A DNA stretch of 43,056 bases from positions 1 to 43,056 of the forward strand of contig JALCBR010000032.1 in the NCBI GenBank assembly GCA_028066245.1, given 5' to 3'. Source of the stretch: Pirellulales bacterium (lineage in GTDB: Bacteria; Planctomycetota; Planctomycetia; Pirellulales; S012-138). Made by a program: the position numbers and the translations under genes. The notes under the pieces are model-generated. The model searched no databases. It saw only the letters and a program-made list of their open reading frames with translations, and was not told the DNA's origin. Position 1 is the stretch's first letter; every line of letters starts with the position of its first letter. This document shows positions 16,917-24,439 of the stretch, in pieces.

Positions 16917-18281
16917 CTAAGCCGCTTTGGCTGTGATGTGTTGCGAGTGCGACTCCGCACCGCCATGAGACCTTGCGACATCGCTCGTTCCCCAAGCTAT
17001 GTAGTTGCACACTTTGGAGAACGCGTCGCGATCCAGGACTCGCCAGCAATCAATAATGGTGCGCTCGCCGACGGCATCTTGTGGCTGGATGGCTTTAAAT
17101 TCCGGGCATGGCAACGTCAACACGGCAACATCCGATTGAGCAACGCAGTCTTCGGGCGTGGACGTGTAATTGAGCGAATCGCCGAAGGCTCGCTGGGCGG
17201 TTTCTGTCGCGGCAGGATCGTATGCGATCACATTCACGCCTGCGGCCAGTAAAGATTCAGCCAACATCAAGCCCTGTGCCTTTTCGACAAAGTTTGTATC
17301 AGGCTTGTAGGCCAATCCGAGAATGCCTGCGGTTCCGCCCCTTGGCAGACGCGACATCACTGCTTGATGCAAGCGTGGCACCTGATGGCGATTGATCTCG
17401 TCAGTCGCCAACGGGAGCGGAGCCGTGACTCCGAGCTGTTGGCACATGGCCGTGATCGCCTTGTTGTCTCGCGGGAAGCAAGGACCGCCATAGCCAACAG
17501 AGCCCTTCAGGTATTTGCGGCCGATCCTCGTATCCAACCCGAGCGCGTTGGTGACGACATCGACATTGCCGTCTTCCAGGCGCTCGCAAATCTCCGCGAG
17601 CATGTTGGCGTAGGAGATCTTTGTTGTGACAAAGGTGTTCAGCGCCAGCTTGGTCAACTCGGCGTTGGCAAAACTCATCCGCTGAACGGCGGCGTCATTT
17701 TCCACAACGCTGGTATAGATGCTTTCCAGCAACTCACCGGAGCGCTCGTCGGACTCGCCAATCAGTGTGAAGTCCGGGCAAAGGTAATCGCGGATGACGC
17801 TGCCCAGAGAGATGAATTCCGGGCTGTAGCAGAGTCCGAAGTCTTCGCCACACTTCTTGCCAGAGATCCGCTCAATTTCCGGCAGGAGTTGATTGCCCGT
17901 CGCTCCCGGCATCACGGTGCTTGTTAGCACCACGACGTGAAACTCATCCTTCTCCGCAATCACTTCCGCCACGGGGCGAATTGCGGACATCACGTAGTCG
18001 AGAGAAAAGAAGCCATCGTCCTGGCTTGGCGTGGGAACGATAAGAAACGTGAAATCGCTTTGCCGAACAGCCGACTTGGTGTCGCATGTCGCGGTCAAGT
18101 TGCTGCCTGACTGCTGTAGCAACTCCTGCAAACCGGGCTCAAAGACTGGAGCTTGACCGGCATTGATCTTGGCGACAAAGTCGGCGTTCATATCGACGCC
18201 AACCACTTGGTGCCCCTTGGATGCAAAGCAAGCCGCCATTGGGGAACCTAGCTTCCCCAAGCCAATCACCGCGATCTTCAT
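16917..18281 (-). CDS. UDP-glucose/GDP-mannose-type nucleotide-sugar 6-dehydrogenase
   Basis: This is an NAD-dependent enzyme of 454 residues that oxidises C6 of a nucleotide sugar to the uronate in two steps. The N-terminal Rossmann motif is IAVIGLGKLGSP (3-14). The central domain has ELTKLALNTF with Lys211 and Asn215, and the catalytic Cys268 lies in GYGGPCFPRDN. A C-terminal UDP-binding domain follows with LGLAYKPDTNFV. The GSVIRDYLCPDF segment differs from the usual Ugd pattern, so the substrate (UDP-Glc, UDP-HexNAc or GDP-Man) is open. ATG 18281 has GGGAG upstream. It supplies an acidic sugar for the locus. Confidence 0.92.
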   Translation of the reverse strand: MKIAVIGLGKLGSPMAACFASKGHQVVGVDMNADFVAKINAGQAPVFEPGLQELLQQSGSNLTATCDTKSAVRQSDFTFLIVPTPSQDDGFFSLDYVMSAIRPVAEVIAEKDEFHVVVLTSTVMPGATGNQLLPEIERISGKKCGEDFGLCYSPEFISLGSVIRDYLCPDFTLIGESDERSGELLESIYTSVVENDAAVQRMSFANAELTKLALNTFVTTKISYANMLAEICERLEDGNVDVVTNALGLDTRIGRKYLKGSVGYGGPCFPRDNKAITAMCQQLGVTAPLPLATDEINRHQVPRLHQAVMSRLPRGGTAGILGLAYKPDTNFVEKAQGLMLAESLLAAGVNVIAYDPAATETAQRAFGDSLNYTSTPEDCVAQSDVAVLTLPCPEFKAIQPQDAVGERTIIDCWRVLDRDAFSKVCNYIAWGTSDVARSHGGAESHSQHITAKAA

Positions 18282-18648
18282 TCTCGCTCCCTCGAGTGAT
18301 CTGAAGGTGTTGTCTATGGGCGCGGTCTAAGTTGAGCGCCCAGGCGGAAAGAGCATCGTGCGCCGGCCATCCTTGGCTGACCATCCCCCCGCTCAACATT
18401 GTTTGTGCAGCGATGTTTAATACAAAACAGAAACTGCCGCAAGACAGGAATGCGTCCGAGGTTGCTGCGTGGCGGGCCTGCGGTCGCTTGCCGTGTGGTG
18501 CTAGCAGCGATTCCGAACCTCACAACGGTTGCCCCCTCTGAATGTTCGCCCCGTTGGCACCCATGCTGTCATGAGAAAGCAAGGACCGTGCTGGGCCTGA
18601 CGGCGAGTGACCGGCAAGATGGAACAACAATCACGATGAACGTTCAAC
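18282..18648. other. Intergenic gap inside the polysaccharide locus
   Basis: About 370 bases lie between the stop of the ABC ATPase gene and the start of the dehydrogenase, both on the minus strand. Short frames are present but carry no motif. There is no clear terminator, so the dehydrogenase may have its own promoter here or be read through from the ABC genes. Confidence 0.4.
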
Positions 18649-19410
18649 TCAAGCGGCAAGCTTGGCTGTCTGCTCCGCCTGTTGTGCCGAGTATGCTGCG
18701 ATAACGTCACTCGGCTTGCCCATCTCCCGAATCGTCCCATGATCCATCCAGATCACACGACTGCACAGCTCTTCCATCGCGTTCAAATCGTGGCTTGCCA
18801 GTACCACCAGGCTTGCCGTCTGGAACATCTCATCCATTCGCTGGCGGGCTTTGGCCAGAAAGGCTTTGTCGCCGGCACCCAAAACCTCGTCCACAATCAA
18901 GATCTCAGGATGGATCGCCGTGGCGATGGAAAAACCCAGCCGCACGATCATGCCTGTTGAGTAATAGCGCAACGGCATGTCCAGATACTCGCCCAATTCG
19001 CTGAAATCCGCGATCTCCTTCATCTTCGGCCCGATCGACCGCGGCGTTTCTCCGAGCAGATACGCCCGGTACTTGATGTTCTCCCAGCCGCTAGCATCAA
19101 GCTCAAATCCCAATGTGACATCAAACAGGGAGCTCGTCCGGCCAACAACCTCACGTTTTCCCGTTGTTGGCGGATAGACACCGGCGATTAACTTGAGCAA
19201 GGTGCTTTTTCCAGCGCCATTGTGGCCGATGACGCCAAGCCGGTCGCCCTCGTGAGCTTCAAAAGAGACATCACGTAGCGCATCAACCGTAATGACCGGA
19301 TTGCGCTTGCGACGAAACATCCCCTTCAGCACATATTCCTTGAGTGTGACTCGCCCGTGCCGGCGAACTTCAAACTGAACGTTGACGTTCTGAAGGGAAA
19401 CCTTGACCAT
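18649..19410 (-). CDS. Polysaccharide ABC exporter, ATP-binding subunit (Wzt/KpsT/TagH type)
   Basis: The ATPase has 253 residues. Walker A is GHNGAGKST (62-70), the signature is the STGM variant at 151-154 (usual in polysaccharide exporters instead of LSGGQ), Walker B is ILIVDEVLG (170-178) and the H-loop is His207 in ASHDLN. The N-terminal extension before Walker A, with KEYVLKGMFRRK, is also typical of the export subfamily. It lacks the C-terminal carbohydrate-binding domain of the longer Wzt proteins. It should power export of a lipid-linked polymer through the permease encoded 52 bases upstream. ATG 19410 (MVKVSLQNVNV) is preferred over an in-frame start at 19443. Confidence 0.93.
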   Translation of the reverse strand: MVKVSLQNVNVQFEVRRHGRVTLKEYVLKGMFRRKRNPVITVDALRDVSFEAHEGDRLGVIGHNGAGKSTLLKLIAGVYPPTTGKREVVGRTSSLFDVTLGFELDASGWENIKYRAYLLGETPRSIGPKMKEIADFSELGEYLDMPLRYYSTGMIVRLGFSIATAIHPEILIVDEVLGAGDKAFLAKARQRMDEMFQTASLVVLASHDLNAMEELCSRVIWMDHGTIREMGKPSDVIAAYSAQQAEQTAKLAA

Positions 19411-19462
19411 GGAAGAGAGCGTGGAGCGCTGGAGTCGCGACAAGCAGGATTGGTATCGAAAG

Positions 19463-20257
19463 CTAGAGATAGAAGATCAATCGTTTTTCCACTTTCGCCA
19501 ACGTCAGGCTGGCGACGGTCACCATCAGCAAAACAAAACCACACGCGTATGAAGTCGCGGCGATTGTGGGAAGCTGGCCGTCAAGGACCGGACGTCGTAG
19601 TAGGTCGAGACATGCCGCCAGTGGATTGATGTCCACAATCCAGCCCAGACCGCGATCGCGCAGCATCTTTGCCGGATAAAAGATGGGTGTCATATAGAAC
19701 AAAGCCTGCATGCCAACTTGAACCAGATGCTGAGTGTCTTGAAACACAACATTGATCACGCCAAAAATGATCGACACCGACCAGCCGAGCGCAAAAAACA
19801 GGACCAAGGTTGGTATCAATGTCCACAGCGTGAGCAAATTACCAAACCCGCTGGTCATCCAAACCAACGCCAACAAGACAATCAACGCCACGGCGAAGTG
19901 AATCGCCATCCCTACCGTCGTCCGTAGCGGATAGATCGCCAATGGTGCGGGGGATTGGCGAATGTAAGCTTCTCCAGCGAAGTAGCATTGGCAGCTTTCC
20001 GTCAGCACCCCGGTGAAGTAGCTCCAAAATGCCAAGCCCGAGAGCACGAATGGCGCATACGAGATAATGTCTTGGCCAAAGAGCTGCGAAAAAACGATAC
20101 AGAATACGATCGTCATCGCGACCGGATGCATCAAGGACCAGCCGATGCCCAGCACGCTTCGCCGGTAGCGCTTGCGCAAGTCAACTTTGACCAGCGACAT
20201 CCAGAAGAATCGCTTGCTCCAGATGTCGCGGAAGTATTGCGCCGAATGGAAGAACAT
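19463..20257 (-). CDS. Polysaccharide ABC-2 exporter, permease subunit (Wzm/KpsM/TagG type)
   Basis: This 264-residue integral membrane protein has about six transmembrane segments. An amphipathic N-terminus (FRDIWSKRFFWMSLVKVDLRKRYRRSVLGIGWSL, about 9-42) is the hallmark interface helix of ABC-2 polysaccharide exporters. The segment QVGMQALFYMTPIFYPA (about 173-189) is also typical. It pairs with the ATPase encoded just downstream. Having it as the first gene of the locus suggests the promoter lies in 20258-20500. No ribosome-binding site is obvious before the ATG at 20257. Confidence 0.92.
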   Translation of the reverse strand: MFFHSAQYFRDIWSKRFFWMSLVKVDLRKRYRRSVLGIGWSLMHPVAMTIVFCIVFSQLFGQDIISYAPFVLSGLAFWSYFTGVLTESCQCYFAGEAYIRQSPAPLAIYPLRTTVGMAIHFAVALIVLLALVWMTSGFGNLLTLWTLIPTLVLFFALGWSVSIIFGVINVVFQDTQHLVQVGMQALFYMTPIFYPAKMLRDRGLGWIVDINPLAACLDLLRRPVLDGQLPTIAATSYACGFVLLMVTVASLTLAKVEKRLIFYL

Positions 20258-20983
20258 GTTGTCTCGACCGCGTTGCGCACCTCAAAACAAACCGCTGGGC
20301 CACGAAGGGCCGGAATCATAGCCGCGGCGCAGCAAGGCGGCAATCGCAACATTTCACGGCTAGCAATGCTGCGCGGCAACACCCGTAGCAATACGAGCGA
20401 TGACCAGACACAGCCAGCGTTGTCAAGAAACGGCTCGTGATCTTCCGCCTAGTGATGCAGATGTTCTACCCATACATCAATATGTTCAACGAACTCTCTC
20501 AGCCCTATTAGCCGCTGAACGCCGGTTGGGTTCTGATGGGCTGACGATCAGCCGTCAACTCATATTCACCCCCTCCTTGCGGGTGGTTTTGGCGAAAGTT
20601 CTCACAGGGGCGCCAACAGTGGTTCCACCAGGCGCGCCACCAGTGTTTTTGACAGTCGCGCCAGGAGTGTTTTTGACAGTCGCGCCAGGAGGGGCGCCAA
20701 CCGTTCCTTGAGCCGTAGCAGGGAACAGCCTGAAGGCAAGTGCCGCTGATAATCTTCGCTTTGGGAGCGCAACGCCCTGTTTTCGAATTGACCGGGAGTA
20801 GTTTCGCCTGAATGCTCGGCCTTGGGCGCGGGGCTGTTTCAGTTCTTCGTCTCAACTCAACTTCAAAGCTCCTTTCCGCGCTGCGATCGCCGCCATGCTC
20901 ATGGCTTGAGTCGGGAACTGCCTTTCGCATAATCAGAGGAGAGTCAGTTCTTGGCTATGCTTCCTTCTGTATAGACAATCGCC
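20258..20983. other. Intergenic region with tandem repeat array
   Basis: About 725 bases separate the divergent permease and enoyl-CoA hydratase genes. Besides the array at 20612-20707, there is a 6-bp hairpin (GGCTGA-CGA-TCAGCC, about 20539-20553). On the minus strand, AAGGAGGGGG lies ahead of an ATG whose third codon is a stop, so no gene starts there. A plus-strand frame at 20400-20711 and a minus-strand frame at 20508-20930 both cross the array; neither is called as a gene. Confidence 0.5.
20612..20707. repeat. Degenerate 12-bp tandem repeat array, eight units
   Basis: Eight consecutive 12-base units start at 20612 and every 12 bases after. Two alternate as a perfect 24-base duplication (TTTGACAGTCGC + GCCAGGAGTGTT type units). 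On the plus strand, in the frame of a 103-codon ORF, the units read as tetrapeptides of A-P-x-V and F-L-T-V type, ending at a stop two codons after the array. On the minus strand they read as W-R-D-C/Q-K-H-x. The period is a multiple of three, so the array could be the tail of a short coding region, but no start is supported. Confidence 0.8.
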
Positions 20984-21793
20984 ATGACCAACGAACCTAA
21001 CAACGGAACAGGCGTTGAAGATATCAAGCTTGACGTTCAAAGTCATGCTGCGGTCGTGACGTTAAATCGAGCCGACCAGCGGAATGCTTTGCGGCGAAAG
21101 ACGATCGATCAGCTTAGCCAGGTCCTGGAGAACATTCGCTTGGACAAGGGAGTGCGAGCGGTCATCCTCACCGGCGCCGGTTCGGTGTTCTGCGCCGGGA
21201 TGGACCTGAAAGAGATGGAAGCCGCGGCCGATGCGGACAACGCCCACGACCTGTGGCACGAGGACGCGTTGATCTTTCACGACCTGCTGCTGCAGATGTT
21301 GCGGTTTCCCAAGCCTTTGATTGCGGCGGTTAACGGGCCGGCGCTCGCTGGAGGGACGGGGCTATTCCTCGGTTGCGATCTCGTCGTCGCCTCGGAGACT
21401 GCGTTCGTCAGCCTGCCGGAACCGCTGCGAGGAATTGTCGCGGCCATGGTGACGCCGCTGTTGGCGTTTCGGATTGGTGCGGGCCAATCTGCGCGGCTGC
21501 TGCTGACCGCGGATCGGTTTGACGCGATGGAATCACACCGCATCGGCTTGTTTCACGAGGTGACACCGCCGGATCAGTTGGTTGCTCGGGCGGCGGAGAT
21601 CGCAGCTTCTTGCGCGAAGTGCGCGCCGGAGGCCTTGATGCTGACCAAGAAAATGCTTAACGAGACCGTCGGCGAGCACCTGACAACCTTGCTGGGAGCC
21701 GCGGCGGCGGTCAGCGCATCCGCGCGCACAACGGAAGCCGCCGCTGAAGGATTGGCCGCGTTCCGAGAAAAGCGCGCGCCGGATTGGAAATAG
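20984..21793 (+). CDS. Enoyl-CoA hydratase/isomerase family protein
   Basis: This crotonase-fold protein has 269 residues, the usual length. The oxyanion-hole segments are FCAGMDLKEME (about 66-76) and AVNGPALAGGTGLFLGCDLV (about 107-126), followed by ASETAFVSLPEPLRGIV, where a Glu of the family's active site is expected. The C-terminal helix has ACKE-like FREKRAPDWK. The family acts on acyl-CoA thioesters in fatty-acid or amino-acid degradation, or in isomerase and hydrolase side branches. No other beta-oxidation gene is near, so the substrate is unknown. No strong ribosome-binding site precedes the ATG at 20984. Confidence 0.9.
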   Translation: MTNEPNNGTGVEDIKLDVQSHAAVVTLNRADQRNALRRKTIDQLSQVLENIRLDKGVRAVILTGAGSVFCAGMDLKEMEAAADADNAHDLWHEDALIFHDLLLQMLRFPKPLIAAVNGPALAGGTGLFLGCDLVVASETAFVSLPEPLRGIVAAMVTPLLAFRIGAGQSARLLLTADRFDAMESHRIGLFHEVTPPDQLVARAAEIAASCAKCAPEALMLTKKMLNETVGEHLTTLLGAAAAVSASARTTEAAAEGLAAFREKRAPDWK

Positions 21794-21901
21794 CGCCGGC
21801 GGTCTCACTCAGTACACACTTTTTCGCCACACAGATCCACGATCCTCCTCGCCACAACTTTTCCTTTCTGCTGACTTTCAACCCTACCGATTTGCCGAAG
21901 T

Positions 21902-22639
21902 ATGAACGAGATTCAGTCGCTTGATATTATTGCCGTGGGGGCCCACCCGGACGACGTGGAGATTGCCTGCGGCGGCACGCTTGCCCAATTGGTGCGGCAA
22001 GGGTATCGCGTGGGCATCATCGATCTGACTGATGGAGAGCCGACGCCCGGTTCACCCGGTCCCGAAGTTCGGCTTGCCGAAGCCCAAGCTGCCGCCGACG
22101 TGTTGGGCGTTCATGTTCGCAAAACGCTTGACCTTCCCAATCGAAAGCTCTTCGACACGTACGAGAACCGTGTGTGCCTGGCCAAAGAGTTTCGCCGATA
22201 TCGTCCCAAGCTGGTGGTGGGCTTTGGCGAGAAGACGCCGCTGGCTTCGCCTGACCACTGGCAGGCAATGCAGATCACGGACGCCGCCGTGTTTTATTCG
22301 CGGCTGACCAAGTGGGATGAGGAATTCGATCACCTGCCACCGCATACCATTCAGGCTCAACTTTACTATTCGCTGGCGTTCTACTCACTGGAGATGCCGG
22401 CGGCCGCAGGGCATTTCGTCTCCGATATTTCTGATACTCTGGAGACCAAGATTGAGTCAGTCATCTGCTACCAGACTCAGTTCGAGAAACGCCAGGAGTT
22501 CATCGCCAAACGTATTGAAGCGGTGGCGCTCAACACCGGTATGACGGCAGGGTTCAAGGCCGGTGAGTTATTCCTTACCGCCAAGACTCTCGGCACGAAC
22601 GACATCATGCGTACGGTCTTGGGTGAACCTTCGAATTAA
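21902..22639 (+). CDS. PIG-L family deacetylase, BshB1-like
   Basis: This 245-residue zinc-dependent LmbE/PIG-L de-N-acetylase has the zinc-binding motif A-HPDD-VE at His15 to Asp18 and a third ligand in SPDHWQAM (His119). The ground plan [18 protein letters not shown], then [13 protein letters not shown] and [14 protein letters not shown], is that of BshB1, which removes acetyl from GlcNAc-malate in bacillithiol synthesis. BshA and BshC are not in the window, so another N-acetyl-sugar substrate remains possible. It lies 108 bases after the enoyl-CoA hydratase gene on the same strand. Confidence 0.88.
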   Translation: MNEIQSLDIIAVGAHPDDVEIACGGTLAQLVRQGYRVGIIDLTDGEPTPGSPGPEVRLAEAQAAADVLGVHVRKTLDLPNRKLFDTYENRVCLAKEFRRYRPKLVVGFGEKTPLASPDHWQAMQITDAAVFYSRLTKWDEEFDHLPPHTIQAQLYYSLAFYSLEMPAAAGHFVSDISDTLETKIESVICYQTQFEKRQEFIAKRIEAVALNTGMTAGFKAGELFLTAKTLGTNDIMRTVLGEPSN

Positions 22640-22962
22640 GTCTCTCCCGAGTTGTTGTTTGATGTTCTGCGCGGGTAGAGCCGTACAGCCCGAGACCTGA
22701 CTGGGCCTGCCAAGTTGCAGTGAGGAGGGATGGCTCAAGCCATGGCTGGGCTCGCAACTCGTGTCCCGTGTGAAAAATCGCGGGGCGCAAAGAGAACCCG
22801 CCTGCGCGGCGCAGAACGCCGAGGCAGGCGGGGCTGTTTCTCAATCACGTTTTCTGACCAAGCGAGGGGCGTATCCCAGGGAGCATTGCTTCCAGAGAAC
22901 ATTGCCCATTCCACGGCACCACGTCTCGCTGTTGTGGAGACACGGTTGCTGAGCATCAGCGC
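22640..22962. other. Convergent intergenic region with GC-rich hairpin
   Basis: This spacer separates the convergent deacetylase and RRM genes. The main element is a hairpin at 22797-22832 (CCCGCCTGC with GCAGGCGGG, with an inner GGCG/CGCC pair). It lacks a clean T-run on either strand, so it may be a weak bidirectional terminator. No gene is supported. Confidence 0.5.
22797..22832. terminator. GC-rich hairpin between convergent genes
   Basis: A perfect 9-bp outer stem (22797-22805 with 22824-22832) and a 4-bp inner stem (22808-22811 with 22817-22820) form a stable hairpin. It sits between two convergent genes but without a flanking T-tract, so the terminator role is inferred from position only. 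Confidence 0.4.
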
Positions 22963-23313
22963 TTAGTAGCGACGACCTCGACCGCCACCACCACCCCCAT
23001 AACCGCCTCCGCCGCCGTAGCCGCCACCACCACCGTAGCCTCCTCCGCCACGGCGAGGACGCTCTTCGCGTGGTCGGGCTTCATTGACCGTCAGCGAACG
23101 ACCGTCATGTTCTTGGGAGTTCAGACCATCAATGGCGGCCTGCGCCTCCTCATCGCTACTCATTTCGACAAATCCAAAGCCTTTGCTTCGCCCGGTTTCA
23201 CGGTCGGCGATGACCTCGGCACTGGCAACGCTCCCATACTGCGAGAACAGCTGCTCCAAATCAGAACTGGAAACGTTGTAGCTTAGGTTTCCACAATACA
23301 ACTTCTTACCCAC
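22963..23313 (-). CDS. Glycine-rich RRM RNA-binding protein
   Basis: This 116-residue protein has a single RNA recognition motif (about 4-80) and a Gly/Tyr/Arg tail. RNP2 is KLYCGNLS and RNP1 is KGFGFVEM, with both aromatic positions kept. The tail is three copies of a YGGGGG-type repeat ending RGRRY, encoded by a low-complexity GCC/ACC-rich DNA stretch at about 22972-23050. Such proteins bind single-stranded RNA and in cyanobacteria respond to cold. The start is a GTG at 23313 with GGAG seven bases upstream; an in-frame GTG at 23352 has no spacing for one. A 7-bp hairpin lies about 30 bases upstream, so mRNA structure may control translation. Confidence 0.92.
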   Translation of the reverse strand: MGKKLYCGNLSYNVSSSDLEQLFSQYGSVASAEVIADRETGRSKGFGFVEMSSDEEAQAAIDGLNSQEHDGRSLTVNEARPREERPRRGGGGYGGGGGYGGGGGYGGGGGGRGRRY

Positions 23314-23341
23314 GATCGATCTCCGGACAAGCAAACTGACG

Positions 23342-23359
23342 CGAAGGAGCACTCCTTCG
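23342..23359 (-). promoter_or_regulatory. Stem-loop in the 5' UTR of the RRM gene
   Basis: CGAAGGA (23342-23348) and TCCTTCG (23353-23359) form a perfect 7-bp stem with a four-base loop, ending about 29 bases before the GTG start. The stem traps a GGAG-like sequence, making it a candidate for structure-dependent control of translation. Confidence 0.4.
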
Positions 23360-23583
23360 ACCTAACAAAGAATTCACAAAGGACCCACCAGATGGGGCGG
23401 ACGAAAGAGCGTCTTCCAAGGGGCCAAAAGAGCGGCCAGCGGCGCAGCAAGCGTTCAAGAACCAACTAGTTGGGTAATTCAAGATAGCAATTTCATCATC
23501 ACCTGTCACCCATGCGGCGCTGAATTGCTCGCTGTTCCCGTTGAGCCAGTAAGTCTCTGGGTGGCAGCTTTGGCGGTTTGCAG

Positions 23584-23626
23584 AAAAAACGTCGTCAGCG
23601 CAAACCGGGTGGTTTTGCTGACGACG
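23584..23626 (-). terminator. Rho-independent terminator downstream of mraZ
   Basis: A perfect 10-bp stem (CGTCGTCAGC 23590-23599 with GCTGACGACG 23617-23626), extended by an AAACC/GGTTT inner pairing, is followed on the minus strand by six T (A at 23584-23589). It isolates mraZ from the RRM gene. Confidence 0.88.
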
Positions 23627-23918
23627 TGAGCTGGAAAACAAACGACCTCGGGCGCTTCCATGCGCCCGCACTCCAGGTCGAGGTTGGCTAGCGAACCGTC
23701 GGTCGAGACAACGGTCCAAGCCGGCCCACAACACCCGAGCTTCTCTGCTGAGCATCCAGAAGACCCAACGGACGAGCCGCTGTTGAACAACTGTCGGTGG
23801 CCGCAACCAGTTGTTCAGTCCCCTGCCAGGCGAGCCATAACGGACGAACGTTCTGCATTTTTCCAATTGGTTCTTTGTGCTGTGACTGAGCCGCTCTGCA
23901 AGTTCTGCCCGTTTACAT

Positions 23919-24410
23919 TCAATCTTGTGCTGGTCTTTCGTTCCGCTGCGGTTTGAAGGCTTCCTCGGCGATCGTGTCGTATTCCGGTTGGTTGTCAGCG
24001 AGATACGCGTCCCACTTGGTCTTTTCCCAGAGCTCCATGTGGTCGTTGACCCCCAAAATGACGACAGCGACTTTCTCGTTTGAGCTGGACTCAATCCCGG
24101 CAGAGGCGGCAAGTTCCGCGGGAAGTCGAATCCGTCCTTGCCGATCAATCTCGACGCGCTTTGCCTGCCCGTACATCAACCGCATATACGTTCGCACGTC
24201 GCGACGATTGGGCGGGCTTGCGGCAAGCCGATCCGCAAAGCGAGCAAATCCTTCCTCCGTGTAAATGGTCAAGCTACCGTCCGTGCCGGGCGCCAAATAC
24301 AAGCCGTTTGTCGGCGCCAGCGTGAGTGATTCCCGAAAGGTCTTGGGAATGGCAATCCGCAGTTTTTCGTCGACAAATCGAACGAAATTTCCCGTCAGCG
24401 GAATCACCAT
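23919..24410 (-). CDS. mraZ: Transcriptional regulator MraZ
   Basis: This 163-residue protein is slightly longer than typical MraZ because of a charged tail. It has two SpoVT-AbrB-like halves: DEKLRIAIPKTFRESL (about 14-29), with LTIYTEEGF, and EIDRQGRIRLPAELAASAG (about 87-105), with MELWEKTKWDAYL. MraZ forms rings and represses its own operon by binding closely spaced TGGGN repeats. In most bacteria the gene heads the dcw cluster with rsmH and fts/mur genes. Here none follows: a terminator lies 290 bases downstream and the next gene is an RRM protein. Its repeats lie over its own ribosome-binding site and start (24405-24439), so autoregulation is likely. Confidence 0.95.
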   Translation of the reverse strand: MVIPLTGNFVRFVDEKLRIAIPKTFRESLTLAPTNGLYLAPGTDGSLTIYTEEGFARFADRLAASPPNRRDVRTYMRLMYGQAKRVEIDRQGRIRLPAELAASAGIESSSNEKVAVVILGVNDHMELWEKTKWDAYLADNQPEYDTIAEEAFKPQRNERPAQD

Positions 24411-24439
24411 TTATCCCCATTCCTCCCCAACCAGGGCCA
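24405..24439 (-). promoter_or_regulatory. MraZ operator: TGGGG repeats with 10-bp period
   Basis: On the minus strand TGGGG occurs at 24429-24425 and 24419-24415 with exactly five bases between. Degenerate copies stand in the same phase at 24439-24435 (TGGCC) and 24409-24405 (TGGTG, covering the mraZ start). TGGGN copies with five-base spacers are the established MraZ binding pattern in E. coli. The repeats overlap the GGAGG ribosome-binding site. Confidence 0.82.

Larger units (their letters stand above)
23314..23918. other. Region between mraZ and the RRM gene
   Basis: About 600 bases lie between these two minus-strand genes. It divides at the terminator (23584-23626) into a 290-base 3' tail of mraZ and a 270-base upstream region of the RRM gene. 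The mraZ tail holds a 10-bp inverted repeat (TGAACAACTG 23784-23793, CAGTTGTTCA 23808-23817). Long minus-strand frames cross the whole region but run through the terminator and overlap mraZ out of frame, so I do not call them. Confidence 0.5.

Noticed and set aside
20532-20575. Minus-strand ATG-AGT-TGA after a strong ribosome-binding site, followed by a hairpin, as a selenocysteine/SECIS candidate
   Set aside because: The hairpin begins almost directly at the UGA, closer than bacterial SECIS elements, and the downstream frame soon stops; likely coincidence.
20612-20707. Tandem array considered as a CRISPR
   Set aside because: Units are 12 bases, directly adjacent with no unique spacers, and no cas genes are present.
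23306-24148. 280-codon minus-strand frame overlapping mraZ and the RRM leader
   Set aside because: It overlaps mraZ out of frame, runs through the terminator and its composition is not protein-like. A homologue of rsmH, expected after mraZ, is not seen in it.
24411-24419. TTATCCCCA resembling a DnaA box next to mraZ
   Set aside because: One mismatch from TTATCCACA, single copy, and fully explained by the TGGGG operator box on the other strand; no cluster to suggest an origin.
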